This document shows positions 1 through 11,920 of a stretch of DNA of 64,000 nucleotides, in pieces. The DNA is taken from the NCBI GenBank assembly GCA_018287875.1, contig JAGVVL010000003.1, positions 1-64,000 of the forward strand. The letters are read 5' to 3'. Within the stretch, counting starts at the first letter, position 1; every line of letters begins with the position of its first letter. The position numbers were made by a program, and so were the translations under genes. This DNA is from Nigrospora sphaerica. Lineage: Eukaryota > Ascomycota > Sordariomycetes > Amphisphaeriales > Apiosporaceae. A model generated the notes under the pieces. The model was not told the origin of the DNA. It searched no databases and saw only the letters and a list, made by a program, of their open reading frames with translations.

Positions 1-58
1 TTTGTTTATCACAACACCACACGCTTTTCGGGGACGCCCCAACGCCTAGCCGCCCGCC

Positions 59-763
59 ATGCCCTCGATGCTGATATCGGCGGTGCAAGCCAGCTGCCTT
101 AAAGCCGCCGCGAATTTGACAACCCAACTGGCCACGAGCTGGTACTCGGATGCCGCGCCCGCGGCGCTGGACAAGCAGCGCGTCCTCGAGTTCGCCACCT
201 ACGGCTTCGTCAGCGCGGTCATCAACTACGAGTTCCAGCATTTCCTGGAGCGCAAGTTCCCGACGCGTACGTACGCGGCCAAGCAGCGGCCGAAGGCGTC
301 GCCCGGGAGCCTCGAGAAGGGCAGCGACTCGGGCGGCAGCGGCAGCGGCGGCGAGAAGCTGCCCGCCGTCGCCGAGGGCAGCGACCCCGGCGGCGGCACG
401 GGCGACCTGACCATCTGCTACCGCAACGTGGCGGCGAAGCTGCTGCTCGACCAGACCATCGGGCTGACGTTTTTCATCTCGCTCTTCCTCGTCATTACCA
501 ACGTCCTGCGCCTGCCGACGCTGGCCCTCACGGCCGACCTCGTGCGCCGCAAGGTCGGTGGCCTCGTCCGCGCCGGCTGGACCATCTGGCCCCTCGTCGG
601 CCTCGTGAACTTCATCTGGGTCCCCGTGCGCTCGCGCGTCGCCGTCTCCGCCTGCATCAGCTTCGGCTGGACCATCTTCCTCAGCGTCATAGCCGCCCGC
701 CACGTCGACGAGCACAAGAGCCTAGGGCTCAACGTCGGCGGCGGTGGTCCGGCCCACGCATGA
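59..763 (+). CDS. Mpv17/PMP22-family membrane protein
   Basis: Intronless 234-residue protein of the Mpv17/PMP22/Sym1 family, small integral proteins of peroxisomal or inner mitochondrial membranes linked to organelle homeostasis; the precise activity is unsettled. The family pattern is visible: an N-terminal stretch with LKAAANLTTQ, a middle hydrophobic segment (about residues 130-155), and the C-terminal signature WTIWPLVGLVNFIWVPVRSR (about 172-191) followed by a last membrane segment with WTIFLS. Residues 75-115 are a low-complexity Gly/Ser/Glu loop that most relatives lack. The ATG at 59 is the first in frame. Whether it goes to peroxisome or mitochondrion cannot be told. Family call firm, function general. 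Confidence 0.85.
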   Translation: MPSMLISAVQASCLKAAANLTTQLATSWYSDAAPAALDKQRVLEFATYGFVSAVINYEFQHFLERKFPTRTYAAKQRPKASPGSLEKGSDSGGSGSGGEKLPAVAEGSDPGGGTGDLTICYRNVAAKLLLDQTIGLTFFISLFLVITNVLRLPTLALTADLVRRKVGGLVRAGWTIWPLVGLVNFIWVPVRSRVAVSACISFGWTIFLSVIAARHVDEHKSLGLNVGGGGPAHA

Positions 764-970
764 AAAAATGGTAGAACTTGGGGGAAAGGAGACGCGGCCC
801 GGCGCCTTAATCCATGACGGCGCTGGATTTAAGAACTGTACATATTCTAACACGTTTCATTTGTTCTCGGACGAAATTCTCGGTAAAGAGCCTTGGGTAA
901 AGCTCACGGTTGTAGTGGCTTTTGATTTGGGTGCATCGCTACGTACCTTAAGCTACTTAACTGAGCCATT

Positions 971-1660
971 TCACAATACCGTGCTTTTCTTTAGTCTCCG
1001 GGCCCGTAACTCCTCCTTGGCAGCCATCGCTTCCTTAGAATCCTTCCATAACTCGTCCAACCTGTCCTCAACCGTGAGAAGATTGACCGCCATGCCCGCC
1101 AAGCTCTTGGCCTCGACAGTGGCCTTACCAAGGCTCCCGCGGGTCCCAGCGGCCGCCGAAACACCCCGCCGGCGCCTTGCCGTCCTCGTTCTGGATGCTA
1201 AACGCCGGCTGGATGGAGGGAAGTTGCAGATCACATGCCCCAGTCGGTGCTGGCGGCGGGGGCCCGGGTTTCTCGAGCGCGCTATCGAGTACCTCGGCGC
1301 CGCTGTCGAAGGGCCCCGCTTGCGAGAAAGCGAACCTTGCCGTCCAGATCTGCGCACACGTCGTGTTAATGACGGGGTCGAAGGCGATCGTAGCGGTAAC
1401 CTTGGGCGTCCGTGATTTCTTCTGCGGGGTCCTGAACAACATGAATTTGCCGCCCAGCTTCTGCGCCGTCATGATTTCGGCTGTTGCAAGCGCGGCTCCA
1501 CGTTGACCGTGCCGATCAGGTTGTGTCCGCAGGCGGGGCCTAGATTGAGAAGCGCGTCTGACAGGCGTGGTTTTGTTAGTTTCGAAAGCCCCTTTCGAGC
1601 AGAGAAGGGTTCATTGACGAGACACTCACGAAGGATGCCTTGGCTGAATGCGGTGCATCC
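971..1660 (-). pseudogene. Frame-broken unidentified gene remnant
   Basis: Minus-strand coding-like sequence in at least three pieces in different frames. Reading from about 1660 downward: a piece with LNLGPACGHNLIGTVNVEP, a piece starting near 1472 (IMTAQKLGGKFMLFRTPQ, then AFDPVINTTCAQIW), and a C-terminal piece (GKATVEAKSLAGMAVNLL, then an Ala/Glu/Lys-rich helix ending KKSTVL at 971). The changes near 1185 and 1475 are one-base shifts with no plausible intron. I do not recognise the family. It may be a decayed gene or an intact gene with sequencing errors; no start codon is resolved. Confidence 0.3.
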
Positions 1661-4086
1661 TGAACCCGCAGACCGTCATCTGCCCCGACGGCGGCTGGTC
1701 CGCCGTCGTCCACCCTCCTGCAACTTCCTGGCCGGTCCCCACGCGGGCTTCGGTGAGGCCGTGCTCGGCGAGGCCGTGCTCAGCGCCGTCTTGGACCTCG
1801 CTGATCTCCGACCCGTCAAGGTCTGGCTCGATACCCGCAGCTACTATAACGTCCCGAGATATTCAGCCGTTGATACGCAGCCGCTCTGGCCACGCGAGGG
1901 CTCTTCAGATGGTTCATCGGCTGCGCCCATTGGCGAGTTCGACCCGGACTCGGTTTATTGACTCTTTGCATCCAATGGCACTCGGAAACTGCGAAACATA
2001 TACTTCGCTGAGTACACAGGCGGACTTCGGTATGAAAAAGCCGTGCTGGAGCTGACGAGTTAGTGATTGTCGACGACAAAGCAAGTTGTTGCAGTGGGTT
2101 GATTTTCGGGGTGATTAGTTCCATTTAATTGCAAGCATCGATGGGTTTGTAATGGGAAAGCATTCCCGCCAGAAACAACTGAGGCCTGACATTGAGCCTG
2201 AGGCGGCTGGTAAAAGGTGTCTGCTGGATCTGGCAAATTGACTATGGTTCAGGTAAGCGGATGAATGGAGGCCCCGTGTGGGAATTACAGCCGCGCGTGG
2301 ACGAAAGTAGCTTATAAATGATATGAGAGCCTTGCGGAAGCTAGGCTATAGCTCAGCCCTAAGCACCTCTACGTAAATCTTCACTGTCGGAAAACGAGAC
2401 AACGCCAGGCCCGATGGCCAAAGTTCGGTCCCGAACCGAAAACCCTAAAGGAATACTGGCAACGACTGATACACGACCCGGAGAAGTTCGAGCTCTTCGT
2501 GTCACTGACGAAGTACTATGAAGACATATGCCCACCACCGGTAGGCTGTAGAGGCACTTCACATGAAGCAGTAGCTATCCAGACGGAGAAAGTGCCGGGA
2601 ACGAGCTCGCACGGAGGAGTCACGGAGATGGTTTGACCAAAGGTTTGTCATTGGGCTTGACATGCGAGATATCTCGTGTACATGTAGATAGACTCTCGCA
2701 TGCCAGATGCCCCACGGGAGGCGGGACACTGTCCCAGTATGGCGATAATACATCTGTCTGTCTGTCTGTCTGTCTACGTAAATCAGGTGACAGTGGCCCG
2801 CAAGTCGAGTTCCTTTTAGAGGATAATCTTCAGATTATAGGGAGCGGCGGGAGGTTGATCAGTAGCACGAGAAAGCCTTGGCTAGCCGCATTAACTACTT
2901 ATGTATTTGTCAACTCCGACAGACTGGTACCGAGCTATCCAAACCTCCGCTAGCGAGCAGCAGGCGCATCCTTCCAACAAACAACAATCACATCTTGGAG
3001 AGGGTATCAAAGGAAAGGGCCCACAAACATGTGGAGCACCGCAGGTACCTGCTTGATGATTCTTCACCGACCACGGATTTCTATTAATATATCCGCCGTG
3101 CAAGGCGTAGAATCACAGGCGGAGTGACTCCACAGCAGTTGGCCAGCCATATGCGATCCGCAAGATATGCGGCAAGGTTGATAACAGCTTCCCGATCCCA
3201 TGTCTTGGCTGATCGGCGGAGTAAAACGGGTCATTTGACCCTGCAGGTAGAATTATTGCGCTGACCCATGAGGTACGTACGGGCTCACTGGTGGCGCAGC
3301 CCAGATAGGAGGCTAGCCCCGCTAGTAGGGCGCATGAGACGCAACCTGACGGGTGGTATCACGACGGCGGCTACTAGCGTTATCGTTTAGGAAGAAGCCC
3401 CAATCTTATTGTCAGCACTTGACGGGTTGCCTCGCCAGTAAAGGGTTGGGCGATCTGCTTAACATTTTGCGTCGCACGTATTAATATTTTCAGTCTTGGA
3501 CGACTTTCAGCATAGTCGTCAGCATTTTGAGACACCGTCCTTGGGGAGAGGGCGGCTGGTCGCTGAGATTGGCGGCCGTGGCGGCTTGAATCCCTACGGA
3601 CGATCTGAGCGGCTTGTAAGCTGCTGGGGAGCTGAAAGCGCCAATTCCATTGACAAGACCCGCCGCAAGACACTAGAGTGGGGAGCATCTTGTCGTTCAG
3701 TGGGCCTAAACCTTTCTTTTGGCGCTATAATCTGAAAGGATCCCTCTAGCAAAGGGGGCGCAATCTTCGGTAGCCCTTGCCTCTCCTGCAACGAGCTAGC
3801 CCTATGGAAAGCAATGAATCCAACTCGAGCTTTTCAAGACTCCTACTTAGCGGGAAGGTAAGCGCTAGAAGGCTCAGAAATGAGCTGTCTAAGTCATTTT
3901 TATTTTGTCGTCTGTTGACGTCTTTTCTGCCTTTTGCACCGCAATTCTGCCTCCTACCCTCTTTGTCACCATCCTGATATCGACAACTTGGGCAGACACT
4001 TCCGGGCCGGCGACGACGACGACGACGACGACGAAGGCGACGCCGGGCGCTATCGTAGGTCTCCACCAGTATCGCTATCGCCTATC
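1661..4086. other. Intergenic, mostly featureless
   Basis: No supported gene. Holds a plus-strand open stretch to 1961 whose end (IGEFDPDSVY) looks protein-like but has no start or recognisable family, a (TCTG)n microsatellite at 2753-2774, and a (GAC)n run at 4011-4032 just upstream of the lectin-like gene. Confidence 0.4.
2753..2774. repeat. (TCTG)n microsatellite
   Basis: About five and a half perfect TCTG units. Confidence 0.85.
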
Positions 4087-5721
4087 ATGAGCAGATATCA
4101 GGGGCTGCCGCACCAGCAGTCGACGCCGCTGTACTACGATGGCCTTGAGGTCGATGTGCGGCCAATCAACGCCACTTCCGGTCTGGAAGCCGTGCCTCAG
4201 CCAGATTGCACCGGGCCCGAGGTCGTCTACTCGGATGCTGCGAAGCAACAGCCGGACCACGCCGGGCCCCAGGCCGTCCACACGAGCGACCCAAAACACC
4301 TGGCGAGCGAGCACGGCGCATACCTTCATACCGACCCTTTATCGACACCAGACTCGCCGCCGCATGCCGCCTCGGGTCAGTACTCGAAACTGGATCAGAA
4401 TGGCCCGGAACAGGCAGGCATTGCCGCTAGCAAGAAGCGGAAAAGGCGGTCGATCTGGATAATGGTGGGAGTGATTGTCGGACTGTTGGTCGTGGGTGCC
4501 GTTGTGGGCGGCGTCGTAGGGAGTAGAGCGACCTCGAAACCGTTTCCAGCAGTGGCCCTTAAAAACATCATGCCCAATTCGCGCATGGCGGCGACGGGTT
4601 GGCGAGAAGGCAACACCTATCACCTACGACTGTACTACCAAGGCCCGGACCAGATGCTGCGCTACTCCAACATCACGAGCGGTGCATCCGAGTGGACCGA
4701 CCCTGTGTTGCTGGATAGTCTCCGGGCCGCGCCCCGAGCCAACACGTCGCTTGCGGCCGCTGTGGATATTGGCAGCACGTCGAATGTGAGTTCTCTCCCT
4801 GCCTAATAACTCCACTCCCATCCGGTCACAAGGAGGGGGACACCCAACGCGGGCGACTGACTAGAAGCCGTACTGGGCTACGCACACAGCCGGGCTTAAA
4901 ACTTTACTACCTCGACGACACGGGCATGGTTCGCAACCAGAATTGGGACTACCTATCGCCCGGTGCCCAAGGGAACAACGGGACGGACGGCAAGTCGGAC
5001 CCGGGGCCGGTGGCACCGACGTCGCGACTGTCGTCGTACTGGCCGTACCTCCTGGCACAGGATAGCGGGAGCGTCTTGCGGTGGTGGCGCTATAACGGTG
5101 GCTGGGAGGACCAGAATCTTACGATCAGGGCGCCAGTGGGCTCGCCCTTTGTTGCCGTCCCGGCCCAGGCTTCCTTCGTCGACGCGGGCGCATTCATCTA
5201 CCGCCGCAGCGGCGGCGACTTGTATAATTACTTCGCCGATCGGAATGGCAACGACGACGGCACCTCGTGGGCGAACGGTAAGCGCTTCCCCGACTTTCTT
5301 CTGCCCTTCTTGTTCTCATGAGTTTCCCCTTACTGACCGAAACTTTAAAGGCAACCTGGCGCGCTTCTCCATCCCGGATGCTTCGGCCTTGGGCGCGTTT
5401 GTGACTGCGCGAACGGAGATGACAGGCGACGAAAACATCAACACGTACGTCGTGTACCAGGACGACGCCGGGGCCCTCCAGATGGTATGGCAGAACAATA
5501 CTTCGGACTGGCAAGGCCCCGAAACGTTCAACGCTTTTAAGGGCGCCGATAGCGGCACCGACATCGCGTGCATCACGGCGGCGGCCTGGAATGCTTCCGG
5601 CGTCGCCATAACGTCGGCGACGGACGTGAGCCGCTGCTACTTCCAGGTCAAGGGTCGAGTGCGTGAGACGCACTGGACCGGCAGTGACTGGGAGGACCTG
5701 GGCTTTCTTCCCATCAAGTGA
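4087..5721 (+). CDS. Membrane-anchored fungal fucose-specific lectin-like protein
   Basis: Three exons: 4087-4785, 4890-5277, 5351-5721 (introns 104 and 73 nt, GT-AG, phases consistent), giving 485 residues. The N-terminal ~115 residues are Pro/His-rich and cytosolic-like, beginning MSRYQGLPHQQ. A basic patch (KKRKRRS) precedes one hydrophobic segment (about 122-143), so a type II membrane topology with the C-terminal domain outside is inferred. The rest has the repeated Trp/Tyr-rich blades (LRLYYQG, VLRWWRYNGG, LQMVWQN) of the fungal fucose-specific lectin family, a beta-propeller that binds fucosylated glycans. The frame stays open upstream to 3934 through a poly-Asp run, but the 4087 start matches the usual beginning of this family. 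Intact. Carbohydrate specificity is not proven by sequence. Confidence 0.8.
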
Positions 5722-6011
5722 ATGGCGAGACGGCAGGGCCAAGGCGGAACAGAGTGACTTAATAACAAGATACAACTCAAATAATCTGTCGTAAAAGTTT
5801 GAGCGCGCTGAGATTGAAGATATCCACTCAGAGGCCTTGAAATAGTGAGTTCAGACTTTGGATAGCCGTGAGTCTGGAACATCTTGAAAGTCAACCTTGA
5901 TAACTCGAACAGCTGGCGGCAGAAGACTTGGACCTTCCGGAGCTGTCTTGTGAACCAATCCCAGTGATGAAATTTTCTAGGCCGACTTACTTACCGGGTA
6001 AATGTAACGAT

Positions 6012-6808
6012 TTACCAAAAGTGCGCAGGAAACCAAAGTACCGTGGCCTTCCATACGAGCACATGCAGTGTGCGGGGCTGGGGATTGTTGAGCAGATAAT
6101 CCTCAAAACGTTCATCGGTCCAGAAACGGCGCAACTGCTCCTTCTCCTGGGTACGGTGACCGGTTGACTCGGTATTGATGTAGCCGGCCCTGGCGAGCAG
6201 GTCCTTGAAAGTCATGATGAGTCCCAGCGGCTGCCCGCGAGGCCTTGTGCTCCCGGTTGCGCCGCGTGTACGTCTTTGGCAAGCGTGCGGAGGGTCAGGG
6301 GATCGCCGTCGGCGTCGCTGAGCATGGCGTCGAGCACTGCTTTTGGGAAAGGGGAGACAGAGGTCTGCAGCAGGCGAGGCGTTGGGGGTTATCGAGGGCA
6401 CATGGTAACAAGTCGAGATGGTTGATGGGAAGAAGGCATGAATTTACTTTTGGGCTGCAAGCTGAAGTTGTCGCCATGATGGAAGTCGAGTCGGGCCAGA
6501 GACGTGTCGTGCTCCAGGAAATTGTGCGTGCGGGTATCGCTGGGGTCAAAGGTGCCGTCCTCGCGCAGCACTGGTTTCATAGTTCCTGCCAATGCGTGCG
6601 CGAGGGTGTCGGTGGCGTGGATGGCCTCCATCAATGCCGCTCCGAGCATGGGAAGGGTGATATTCTTGCCATCGCGAGATCTGTTGGAGAGCAATGATCC
6701 ATCAGAACAGGGTCTGGACAGCCAGGGAGCCGCTGACGTATGGCGATTGACTCATAAGCAGCCCAGGTTGGCCAGCGCATTTAACCCTGGACACGGCGCT
6801 CGAAGCGT
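6012..6808 (-). pseudogene. Haem-thiolate (chloroperoxidase-like) peroxidase remnant
   Basis: Minus strand. A short first piece (about 6760-6808) reads APCPGLNALANLGC, containing the PCP motif whose Cys ligates haem in family-2 peroxidases. A second piece (about 6446-6683) reads GKNITLPMLGAALMEAI and later LEHDTSLARLD, the distal Glu-His-Asp motif. A third (about 6285-6350) reads AVLDAMLSDADGDPLTLRTL. Breaks: no proper GT donor after the first piece (ATGAGT where a GT is expected), a one-base shift near 6280, further frame change after, and no signal peptide or first exon. These enzymes normally oxidise or hydroxylate small organics with H2O2 outside the cell. Probably inactive unless the breaks are sequence errors. 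Confidence 0.6.
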
Positions 6809-6829
6809 CATGTCCAACCTGTGATACAG

Positions 6830-7687
6830 TGGTCTTCCTTTGCAGTTCTCTGTCACTCTTCATCACGCTCCTTAGTGTCAAAGCTAACGATGGAGCGATG
6901 CCGTGGGGGATAGAAATGTACATGATTGCGGCGTTGCGTATGGTGTTTGTAGACGGCAAAAGCTATACATTGCGCCATCAAGAATGGCGGGAAACTGTAC
7001 GTCTCATGCAATATGTACTCAACGAGCGCGACGGCGCCTTTCTGGCCGCATGCTGGCGTCAGAAAAGGCGGATGGCATCTACACACTGTATAACCCTAGA
7101 ATTGCGGCTGGAAAGCTGGGTGGCCGAGATAAATGTCGATCCATTGGTCAGATCACGAAGGGTAACCCGGCGCCGTCAGCTTACGGCGGCATCACTTTGG
7201 CCCTCCCGAACCAATGAAATGAGACACTAAGAACGACTGTACGACCCACATGAACGGCTCGAAATTCGGCGCACTCTACGGGTTTCCCGGTCTGGCCTGA
7301 CCGATTGGAGATCGTATGGTCGCGGGCGGGGATTTCATAGCCACTAAGGCATCTCATTGCGACCAACCCTGCCTTACCCGGGCGTCTGACAGTCAGCTAG
7401 AGCCTTGTTCAGGTTACCTTCAGCACGAGCGACGGGATAGACAGGGATAAAAGTTGTACGACACCCGCTGCACCGCTGCACCGCATCCTCTCGGTCAGCT
7501 TCTGATGCGTCACGTCCAATCCCTCAGCCTTCAACCGGCCTCGGCGCAACTCTTTACGAGGAGCTGAAATTTGGCTTGTGATCGAGCTGGTGGCACTTAT
7601 TTATACGAACGGTATCTTAGCTCACACCCCAGGAGGGTGTTGGTGCAAACTTCTATCACCAGTCCGCATCGTCAATCGACCAACAGT
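6830..7687. other. Intergenic, nothing recognised
   Basis: Separates the divergent peroxidase remnants at 6012 and 7688. Short open frames only; no RNA gene or repeat seen. Confidence 0.4.
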
Positions 7688-9855
7688 ATGGACTCAACAT
7701 CACACAACAGCAAGTCGACCATGAGCGAGCCCAAGAAGACGTTCCAACCATCACTTATCGAGAGAGTGGGGTCAAATCATTTGAGTTACTCAACCGCTTC
7801 GTCCCATGGTACAAGCTGCCGGGCTTCCTGGGGGCCTTCAACCTCGCCTTCCTCCGTATTTCGCTGCGCGCTTATAACTTGCACGATGGCTACGCCGACC
7901 CGTCAGCTCAGGGCAGCTATGGGGACGCCCTGAAAGACGAACGCTTCCGCAACGCTCGCAATTCGGACGGTAAGTACAACTCGCTGGAGCTGCCCCTCAT
8001 GGGATGCGCCGGAATGCGATTCGGCCGCAATTTCCCTCGTGAGAGTTGTCCGAAGCCGACCGAGGAGGAGCTTTGGACCCTAATCCCAGGGCCATCAGCG
8101 AGAAGTTCATGGTGCGCAGAGCTTCATCCCGGCCACCACTTTGAATCTGCTGGCGGCTGCTTGGATCCAGTTCCAGACGCACGACTGGTTCAACCACGAA
8201 AGCGTAGGTCTCTAAGCGCGAGTCCATCAGTACTCGTCTCGACCAGTGTCAACTGGGATGAGCTTCTGCTGACCCCGGACGCAGGATAGGGAGGTTCACC
8301 ACATCCCGCTGCCCGAGGGCGACAAGTGGTCGGGTGGAAAGATGCAGCTGCCCAAGACGAAGCCGGACGAGACGCTGCATCCCTCGGACGTGAAGTGTCC
8401 GGGCTATAAGAACGTCAACACTTCATGGTGGGACGGCTCGCAGATTTACGGCTCGAGCGAGAAGATCACGGCGTCCCTTCGCACCAAGACTCGCGATGGC
8501 AAGCTGTTGCTCAATAACAACGGCACTGGCGCCTTCATCCCCGCGACAAGGACGGTAACCCCCTGACGGGCTTCAGTAACAACTGGTGGATCGGCATGGA
8601 GATGCTTCACACTCTCTTCGCACTTGAGCACAACGCGCTGTGCGACATGCTGCGCCAGGCGTATCCCGACTGGACTGGGTGAGATCTTCTTCCTGTTCTT
8701 CATCTGCGTCTCTGTCGCGTCCCGTCGTCCGTAGTGGCACATGTCCCGGATACTCTAGCGAGACACTAACTTGGGGACTCAGAGATCAGATTTTCGACAA
8801 AGCGAGGCTCGTCAATTGCGCCTTGATGGCCAAGATCCACACTGTCGAATGGACACCGGCCATCCTGGCTCATCCCGCGTTGGAGATTGGCATGAATGCC
8901 AACTGGTGGGGCATCGTGGGTGAGAAGCTCACCAAGCTAGTCGGTCGAATCTCCAAGACGAGCGAGATCATCTCGGGCATCCCTGGCTCGGGCGTCGACC
9001 ATGACGGCGTGCCCTACAGTCTGACAGAGGAGTTTGTGTCGGTGTACCGCATGCACTCCCTTATTCCTGGTGAGTAACCGGGCCTTTCCTCGTTGATTCT
9101 ATCGTATCCTCTACTTCTAGCCCTCGTTTAACCAAGCCACCAGACGACGTTGCCTTTTTCGACGCCAAGAAGGGCAAGCACCTGGCGACAACGCCCATTG
9201 GCGACTTGACCTTCAAGGGCGCGCAGAAGCCGCTCGACGCGGGCATGTCGTTTGCGGACCTCTTCTACACCTTCGGCATCAACTATCCGGGCGCCATCAC
9301 GAACCACAACTACCCCAACTTCCTGCGCGACTTCACCGACCCCGACGGCGTCCGGCGCGACCTGGGCACGGTGGACCTGCTGCGGGATCGCGAGCGCGGC
9401 GTGCCGCGCTATTGCGAGTTCCGGCGCCTGCTGCGGCTGAGCGTGCCCAGCACCTTCGAGGACATCACGGGGCCGCAGAACCCGACGCTCGCGCGCGAGC
9501 TGGCCGAGGCCTACGGCGGCGACGTCACCAAGGTCGACGCCCTCGTGGGCTCGCACAGCGAGCCCCTCATCCCCGGCTTCGGCTTCAGCGAGACGGCCTT
9601 TCGCGTCTTCATTCTCATGGCGTCGCGCCGCCTCAAGAGCGACCGCTTCATCGCCGGCCAGTGGAACCGCGAGACCTACACAGCCGAGGGCTTCCGCTGG
9701 GTGCAGCACACCACCATGCGCGACGTCCTCGTGCGCCACTTCCCCGAGCTCGAGTCCACGCTCCGCAGAGCAAGAACCCCTTTGCTCCCTGGGCCCAGAT
9801 GGACGAGTCCAAGAAGTACGGCGGTAAGGAGACCAACGCTCCGCCGGCCAAGTAG
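7688..9855 (+). pseudogene. Animal-type haem peroxidase (PIOX-like), multiply frameshifted
   Basis: Conserved along its length as a fungal member of the animal haem peroxidase family (alpha-dioxygenase/PIOX-like fatty-acid oxygenases). Distal haem region LLAAAWIQFQTHDWF (about 8150-8195); RMHSLIPDDV, the proximal-His region, straddles an intron. Introns fit at 8204-8284, 8679-8782 and 9070-9143. The reading frame must change near 7770, 8085, 8118, 8555 (CCCC where five C would restore frame) and 9768, each by one or two bases, with no nonsense substitutions between. The C-terminus (FAPWAQMDESKKYGG) ends at 9855. Either a recent pseudogene or a real gene with indel errors; conservation between the breaks favours the latter. 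Confidence 0.7.
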
Positions 9856-10834
9856 CTTGCAGCTAGGGAGGGGTTGTATTGATTGCATCGTGGTGGCATG
9901 GAAAGGTTTTAGCGAGGCAAGGAAGTTAAAGTGGTAGCCAGCGAGGATGGAAAGTTGAAGATACAGCGGTTGCTAGATGTGTTTTCCAAGGGTTTTGGAT
10001 TGCCACCCGGCTTTGTGATTTCTCATTCACCTTGCCCGGCCAGACTTGACTTGGTTTTGCAAATGCGCTCACGACATCTATTTAAAAACGTTATAGGTTG
10101 TGAACGTAGTTAAGAAGACGACTCTGCCAACTTGCCCGTAGCGGGACTGGTGCTGCTCTTGCCTCCAACGTCGCTCCTCAAAGTTCGTCGCCCACGAAAC
10201 GAACTGCGATCATTCGGCAATTTGTCGCCGCTTGAAAGAGAAGGAAGCCATAAGGCGGAATAAAGCTTTTGTGGCCCGTTACCAGGTCACGAGAAGTCTC
10301 ACTTTGCACCGATTTCCTCCCCAGCCTCGATGGTCGTTTCCGGTGCGTGAGAAAGGGTTCAGAGGCGAAGATACAAGAAATAAGCATTTGAGGTTGTACT
10401 TAGGTCATCTGCACCTTGACCACGGATGCGAAACCATCAATCACTGGGAAGTCGGTGGGCTTTTTGGAAAATCATGGCTTTTATTAAAATTCGTATACGA
10501 GGGGACCATCACGCCGAAAAGTTCCTGGAGTGAGGCTGCGCCGCTCGGGGGAAAAGCGGTGGCGGCGGTGACAGCTCAAACCAGTCGCCGTCCCGGGTAG
10601 TGGGAGCCTACGGCTCGCCAATTTCCCTATCGGGGGAGCGCGGAGCTTCCAGTGCCCTTTCGAGTCCCACGAGGCGTGCTTCGTACTCTTTCGTGGCCCT
10701 GGCTGCCAGCGCCGGGTGTCAGGGGCGTCCAGGGGGTTCCTCATTGGGTTCTAAGCCGATGCTGTCTCGTTCCGAGGCCATAAACAAAGGAGAGGAAGTT
10801 TGGGGTTTGTGCGAAGTCCGCCAGTCCGAATTGG
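9856..10834. other. Intergenic, nothing recognised
   Basis: Lies between the 3' ends of two converging genes. Open frames here lack recognisable similarity. Confidence 0.4.
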
Positions 10835-11920
10835 TCAAAGGAAACGCCCGGCCCTTCGGTTCGTCCTGGCCGTGCTGACCGGCCGCTGGGTGATGAGGGG
10901 TATATCGCGGGCCGTCGACTGCTCGGTCGTGCCCTGGTTACGGCCGGTGCGCGATTTGGACTGGAATATGCTCCGCATGTGCGTGGTGGAAAAGACGCGG
11001 AGGCGAACGAAGAGCGGCCGCAGCATGGCCAGCGAGGTGGCGGTGAGACCCAGCGTGCACTCGAGAAGGCTCCAGATGCTGAGGTCAGTGGCGTTGTACA
11101 GGTAGTCGTCGCTCGATAGGAGTTGCTTGGCGTACGGGATGCGTACGACGTTGGCAAGAGACGCCCTGGGCAGAGAATAGAACATTAGCGCTGGCAGAGG
11201 AAATGGGGAAATTTCGCAGGGTGACCTACATGGAGCCGATGGCGAGGACAGCAACGATAGATATCTTGGCCTTCTTTTCCATCTTGATGTTCCATACTAG
11301 GGTGATGGGCAGGATGGCAAGATACCAATCACTGATTACACCCAGAAGAATGGAGACGTAGGTGGGAATCGTGGCCATGGCGGGTTTGAGGCACTTCCCG
11401 GAGACGGGGGCGTTCTCGGTGTACCGGAACCAGTAGAACGGGATGGGTGTGCATTGGAAGATGGCGATGAAGAGATAAAAGGTCTGGACCAAGCCGACGA
11501 GGACCATGATGGCGATGAGGCTGTTGCGTTGCCATTTCTGGCCCTTGAAGAGCCGCAACAGCAGAAGGGCAGCGACGAACTTGATGAGGGTCGACCCGAT
11601 GACATAGGTGACCTGGCCCGCCCACTTCCATCTCAAAGCTTCAATCCTTTCGTCGGGCAACACATCTTCCAAATGCTTGCCCAAGCCGTGTTGTACGCCG
11701 AGCAGCATGAAAGCGCAGAAGGCGGCTTGGTTGACCTATGGCACGGGACGTCAGCGACGGCGGAACAAGCCGCTGATGGGCAGGCGGCGGGAACTTACGC
11801 CCGTCGCAATGGCAACCCAGTCGGCGGGGAAGAGTCGGCCCAGGATGAATCCCATGGTGTAGAGGCGTAGTCGAGGCTGATCAAACTGATGGCGGTGAAG
11901 ACGACGGCGAGGTAGGCCAT
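10835..11920 (-). CDS. PTH11-like fungal rhodopsin-fold membrane protein (one frame break)
   Basis: Three exons on the minus strand: 11799-11920, 11230-11735, 10835-11165; introns of 63 and 64 nt with consistent phases. Several hydrophobic helices are visible (MAYLAVVFTAISLIS; FVAALLLLRLF; SLIAIMVLVGLVQTFYLFIAIF; YVSILLGVISDWYLAILPI) with family motifs GLGKH in a loop, WNIKMEKKAK, VRIPY, and SIWSLLE...LRPLF near the end. The C-terminal ~50 residues are polar. Such proteins are putative seven-helix receptors; PTH11 itself acts in surface sensing in Magnaporthe. One base is missing near 11865 (GCCTC where GCCCTC restores DYALYTMG). The N-terminus is short, so an upstream exon may be missed. Confidence 0.72.

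Noticed and set aside
1503..1961. Plus-strand open frame ending IGEFDPDSVY
   Set aside because: End looks protein-like, but there is no start, family or splice support.
3934..4086. Upstream extension of the lectin-like protein through a poly-Asp run
   Set aside because: The run is a GAC microsatellite and relatives start at MSRYQGLP.
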